From the NCBI RefSeq assembly GCF_001949145.1, contig NW_019091554.1, positions 81,137 through 139,013 of the forward strand: a stretch of DNA of 57,877 nt, read 5' to 3'. The stretch is from Acanthaster planci. Its lineage: Eukaryota > Echinodermata > Asteroidea > Valvatida > Acanthasteridae. The stretch's first letter is position 1, and the number at the start of each line of letters is the position of its first letter. A program made the position numbers and the translations under genes. Of the stretch, positions 54,615-57,877 are shown one piece after another. The notes under the pieces are model-generated. The model had not been told where the DNA came from. It searched no databases and worked only from the letters and a program-made list of their open reading frames with translations.

Positions 54615-57310
54615 CTACGATGCCATTGGCTCCTCGGTGTCACGGGACTTTGAATGTAAGAGTTCCCTTCGTACCTCAGGGGTGATGCCCTCATGTGAGT
54701 GGGCCCGCAGGAGGTCTAGCAGTGCCTCTTTTTGTTCTTTGGAGAGATCTTCCTTGTATCTTTGGACAAACGTCAGAAGGCTCTGGTGCCATAGCACAGG
54801 TAGCTCTCGTTTGTCAAGCTGGAATCTACGACAAAGAAAAAGTAAATATTTCAAAACTTGGAGACAGAGTGACTGTATGAAAAAGGATAGCTCTAAATTT
54901 GATTGTCAGTAAAAATCTGGGACCAATTTCATAGTGTCGCTAAGCACATTTTTCATCATCATTGTTTTTGAGACCATCACAAGACCAACACAAGACCTCT
55001 CATTTACAAGGTCTTGTAAATGGTTATGTGCATAGTCTTGTGTCTGGTCTTGTGAAAGGTCCGGTAATGATCTCGACCACAACACTGGTTGTCATTCATG
55101 GAAAGTGGCAAGATGTTGGCACAGCAAAAGGCATGGTTATGCATCTCAAAGGCAAATTTATACTGCTTACATTATAAATCTCTATAGGCGCACAGCTGTT
55201 ACCATAACAACACCATGAAATAGTTAGCAACATTTACTGCTATAGTAATCATAACTTTCTGGTGACTGTTTAGCAGTGCCATGAAATTGGATTCTGCACT
55301 CCAGTGTTTTGAAAACTCACAACAGGCATGCAACTTTTCCTCGGATCAGCTGATTTTCTAATTTTCATTTCACACTTGCGGCATTGGAAAATTGAAAAAA
55401 CACTGTACAAGGTCTTGTATAGATTGGAATATTCTCATTGTTTTCCACAGTCAAAGCAGCATGCCGGTTACTAGTGGCTGGGCACATCAAAATGTAAAAA
55501 AAATCTGGCAGACTTTGAGTTTCATGCAATGCACGTACCTGATGAAGTGATAGACCACGGCATCGACCACCCTATAAGGTAATGCATATTTCTTATCCAG
55601 AAGCGTCCTTAGGAAAATGCTGTTGGCTCCATTGTAGTCCATCTCAGCAATCTTGAGGAGTGCTGCACTTGAATGCAAGACAGGGATGCTTGTCTTTGCC
55701 AAGATACTTCCAATGATGATGGCCTCTCGCAAGGTGCAAGTTCCACACTAGAAAACAAAAACATTAGTTTAAGTAAAGTGCCACTGCTGTAAACGCGGAG
55801 AATTGTCATTAAATCTAACATTCTGCAAGGGTTTTAAATAGAACTGACCAAGCTTCATGTACATGTACGTGGTTATCAACAAGAGAACTGAAGTTTATTC
55901 TAATGTTGATTAAAATGAAGGAGAGATTACCTCACACAAGGGCAGGATTATTCCTTTGAAGAACGCAGCTGGCTTGAAGAGCGCTTTCTTCAAAGCCTGA
56001 TTTGGAGTTTCAAAGGAAAAAAAAGCAAATTACCAAAAGCATAAACCCCCATGACACCACTCACATGACAAAAATGCCATAAAAACATACATACACCTTA
56101 GGAAAAACACTGAAAAGGTAGTTTCAGTTTTTCAAAAAAATTTCACTTTCCACTGAACTAAAAAATGATCCCGATTTTACCATGTACAAGTGGAAGTTGA
56201 GCCTTTTGAACTCTGCAATGTCATCTCTCACTCTTGGATACAGAATTAAGTTGAAAAATCTGTCACAAAAGAAAAAAACCTGTTTATGAAAGAAGTTTTG
56301 AAGCATCCCCTACGAGACTCTTAACAACCAAGAGTAATCAAAATTATGCCAGATTTCAGATTCCATTTCACACTATAATGACAATAAATGAACAGCACAT
56401 AAATTGAGGAACAGCAAATTGAAAAGTGCATCAACTTTTCAGCAGTACTACACGAAATTGTGCATAAACTGATGACTGGATGTGCAAATCAAAGCCGACC
56501 CACGGTCAGGCCTTCTTACCTCTGGGCCATTTTGGCATTCAAGTTGCTGGTGAATATCCTGGTTGCTTGGTACATGGCAGCAGCCGTCCATTTGTCAGGC
56601 TCTGTAATGTACAAAATCTGGAAGCAAACATTCCAAACAATGGTCTGGGCATTAGACATTGTCAGAATGTCAAATTTAAGTAAAAAATGAGGTTGATCAA
56701 CTTGTTAGCTCTCGTATAAAAATTGGCAGCCTCCCTATTCTTCTAAACAAACCTTCCTCATCACTATTTCTGTCTTTCACACACAACTAATTTATTACTG
56801 CCACTAACCTGTTCCCACAGTCTGAGCGAGGGGAGTACCTTGAGTGCCTTTGGTAGCTTGCCGCTGCGATATCTCGACAGAATCTGACCAACACCCTTAT
56901 ATACCTGTGTGACTCTCTCATCCAGTTCAGGTGCAATTTGTCCACTCTCTGTTGAGAGTAAGAGAGAAATATCAGGTTAACTTAGGAAGAAATTATGTCA
57001 ATTTGATAAACATTTATGCAGTACTATTTGAACACAAAGCTTGGAATTCTGATTCCTTAGAGTGAAACCAGACACAAGAGGTCTTTTGTGAATTTTGTTG
57101 ACGCTTGAAGTTACCCACGTGCAAGGGCAACAAAGTACCTTGCTCCCTTCATACGTAGTTGAGCTGGTAGCACTCACCTGTCATCTGTGAGGCAACTTCT
57201 GTTTGTTTCTCAGTGAGTTTCTCCATGATGATGTCCGCAAGGGTCCTTCTAGCAGGAGCATTCGGAGCCATGAATCTCTCCAAGGCCCGCTCATCATCCA
57301 CGTTAATTTC
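54615..57310 (-). CDS. BYSL: Bystin, 3' seven exons (N-terminus not seen)
   Basis: Minus-strand exons in transcript order: 57310-57178, 56948-56809, 56617-56520, 56259-56181, 55996-55931, 55747-55539 and 54825-54615, all phase-consistent, 311 residues to a TAG stop. Bystin (yeast Enp1) is a nuclear and nucleolar factor needed to process 20S pre-rRNA and mature the 40S ribosomal subunit. Conserved blocks are [103 protein letters not shown] and [20 protein letters not shown]. The human protein is about 437 residues, so about 125 N-terminal residues are missing. They should be encoded upstream on the minus strand, probably beyond 57877. Confidence 0.95.
54975..55062. repeat. Hairpin in the last BYSL intron
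   Basis: CACAAGACCAACACAAGAC near the left edge pairs with GTCTTGTGTCTGGTCTTGTG on the right, with CATTTACAAG/CTTGTAAATG forming an inner stem. Confidence 0.7.
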
Positions 57311-57877
57311 CTGCAAACAGTCAAAACAATCACCCTTGTTTATCAGAGTGACAAGGCAAAGACGCTGAAATTTCATGCAAAAGATAAGGAGAGTCTTGTA
57401 AATGAACCAGCTTGTCAATCATCACATCATACATGTAATAACTAAAACGGCAAAGCCGCCATGGCTTGTTTCTTGTTATGATTTTGAATTTCTTTCCTGA
57501 AACAACAGCTTAAGTTAAGAGTCATCCAAGTTATACATATATGGTTACTAAATAACAGGTGTATACTAACCAAGCTTTATCCAAATTTTTTACAAGATTG
57601 GTTGACATGTGACTGCAACACAGATGTACAAAATATTTTATCCGCCTTAGCCATAAAGTTCATTATACTCTAGGAGAAAAAAACCCAATTGGTGCTGTGT
57701 GCAGACTGTGTGTTGAAAGGCGCCTGCCATTTAAAAGTAAATTAACAAAGACCACCAACGAGGGAGATACTGTAGGGGTACAAAGGCTTCACAGTTCTTT
57801 ACAGGAGAGACGAATGCCTTTGTGGTCTAGCTACATGTACATGTAGTACAGTCATCCTATCCATCTCCTACTCCATC
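57311..57877. other. Upstream BYSL intron to window end
   Basis: The acceptor of the first visible BYSL exon is at 57311-57312. I see no further bystin exon on the minus strand before the window ends, only non-coding sequence and a TACATGTACATGTA run near 57832. Confidence 0.5.

Overview
The window is animal nuclear DNA. It holds five multi-exon protein genes with GT-AG introns, long non-coding stretches full of TACATGTA-type repeats, and many foldback and terminal-inverted-repeat elements. C-type lectin and HYR modules on an adhesion GPCR, invertebrate-style intron density and the (ACATGT)n background suggest a non-vertebrate deuterostome. An echinoderm, perhaps a sea star, seems most likely, but amphioxus cannot be excluded from sequence alone. 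A 174-base run of N shows this is a draft assembly.

Layout. (1) 137-14189, plus strand: a complete 22-exon adhesion GPCR (signal peptide, two C-type lectin domains, three HYR domains, HRM-like module, GAIN/GPS, seven-helix domain, short tail; 1268 residues as assembled). Intron 9 carries a reverse-oriented, decayed, internally deleted LINE. (2) 14190-17217: no gene; a 1.4-kb inverted-repeat element. (3) 17218-23238, plus strand: a four-exon Rab20-type small GTPase, with a minisatellite, a foldback and a Tc1/mariner deletion derivative in its introns. (4) 23239-29288: no gene, with foldback elements. (5) 35144-29289, minus strand: an eight-exon SLC22A18-like transporter. (6) 35145-40510: mostly repeats, between head-to-head genes. 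(7) about 37515 or 40511 to 51343, plus strand: an ERICH3 homologue with its conserved DUF4590 domain, a giant acidic exon and a C-terminal leucine-rich-repeat domain. (8) 57310-54615, minus strand: the 3' seven exons of bystin (BYSL); the N-terminal exon or exons lie outside the window or were not recognised.

The five genes have no obvious common pathway: cell-surface recognition and signalling, vesicle traffic, membrane transport, a probable ciliary or cytoskeletal glutamate-rich protein, and ribosome biogenesis. The most unusual points are the lectin/HYR adhesion GPCR architecture, the LRR fused to ERICH3, the repeated amphipathic-helix plus SDSE motif in the acidic ERICH3 exon, a possible alternative ERICH3 terminus, and the concentration of TACATGTA repeats between about 17 and 42 kb. 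All exon models were assembled by eye from splice signals, reading phase and family knowledge; no alignment was run.
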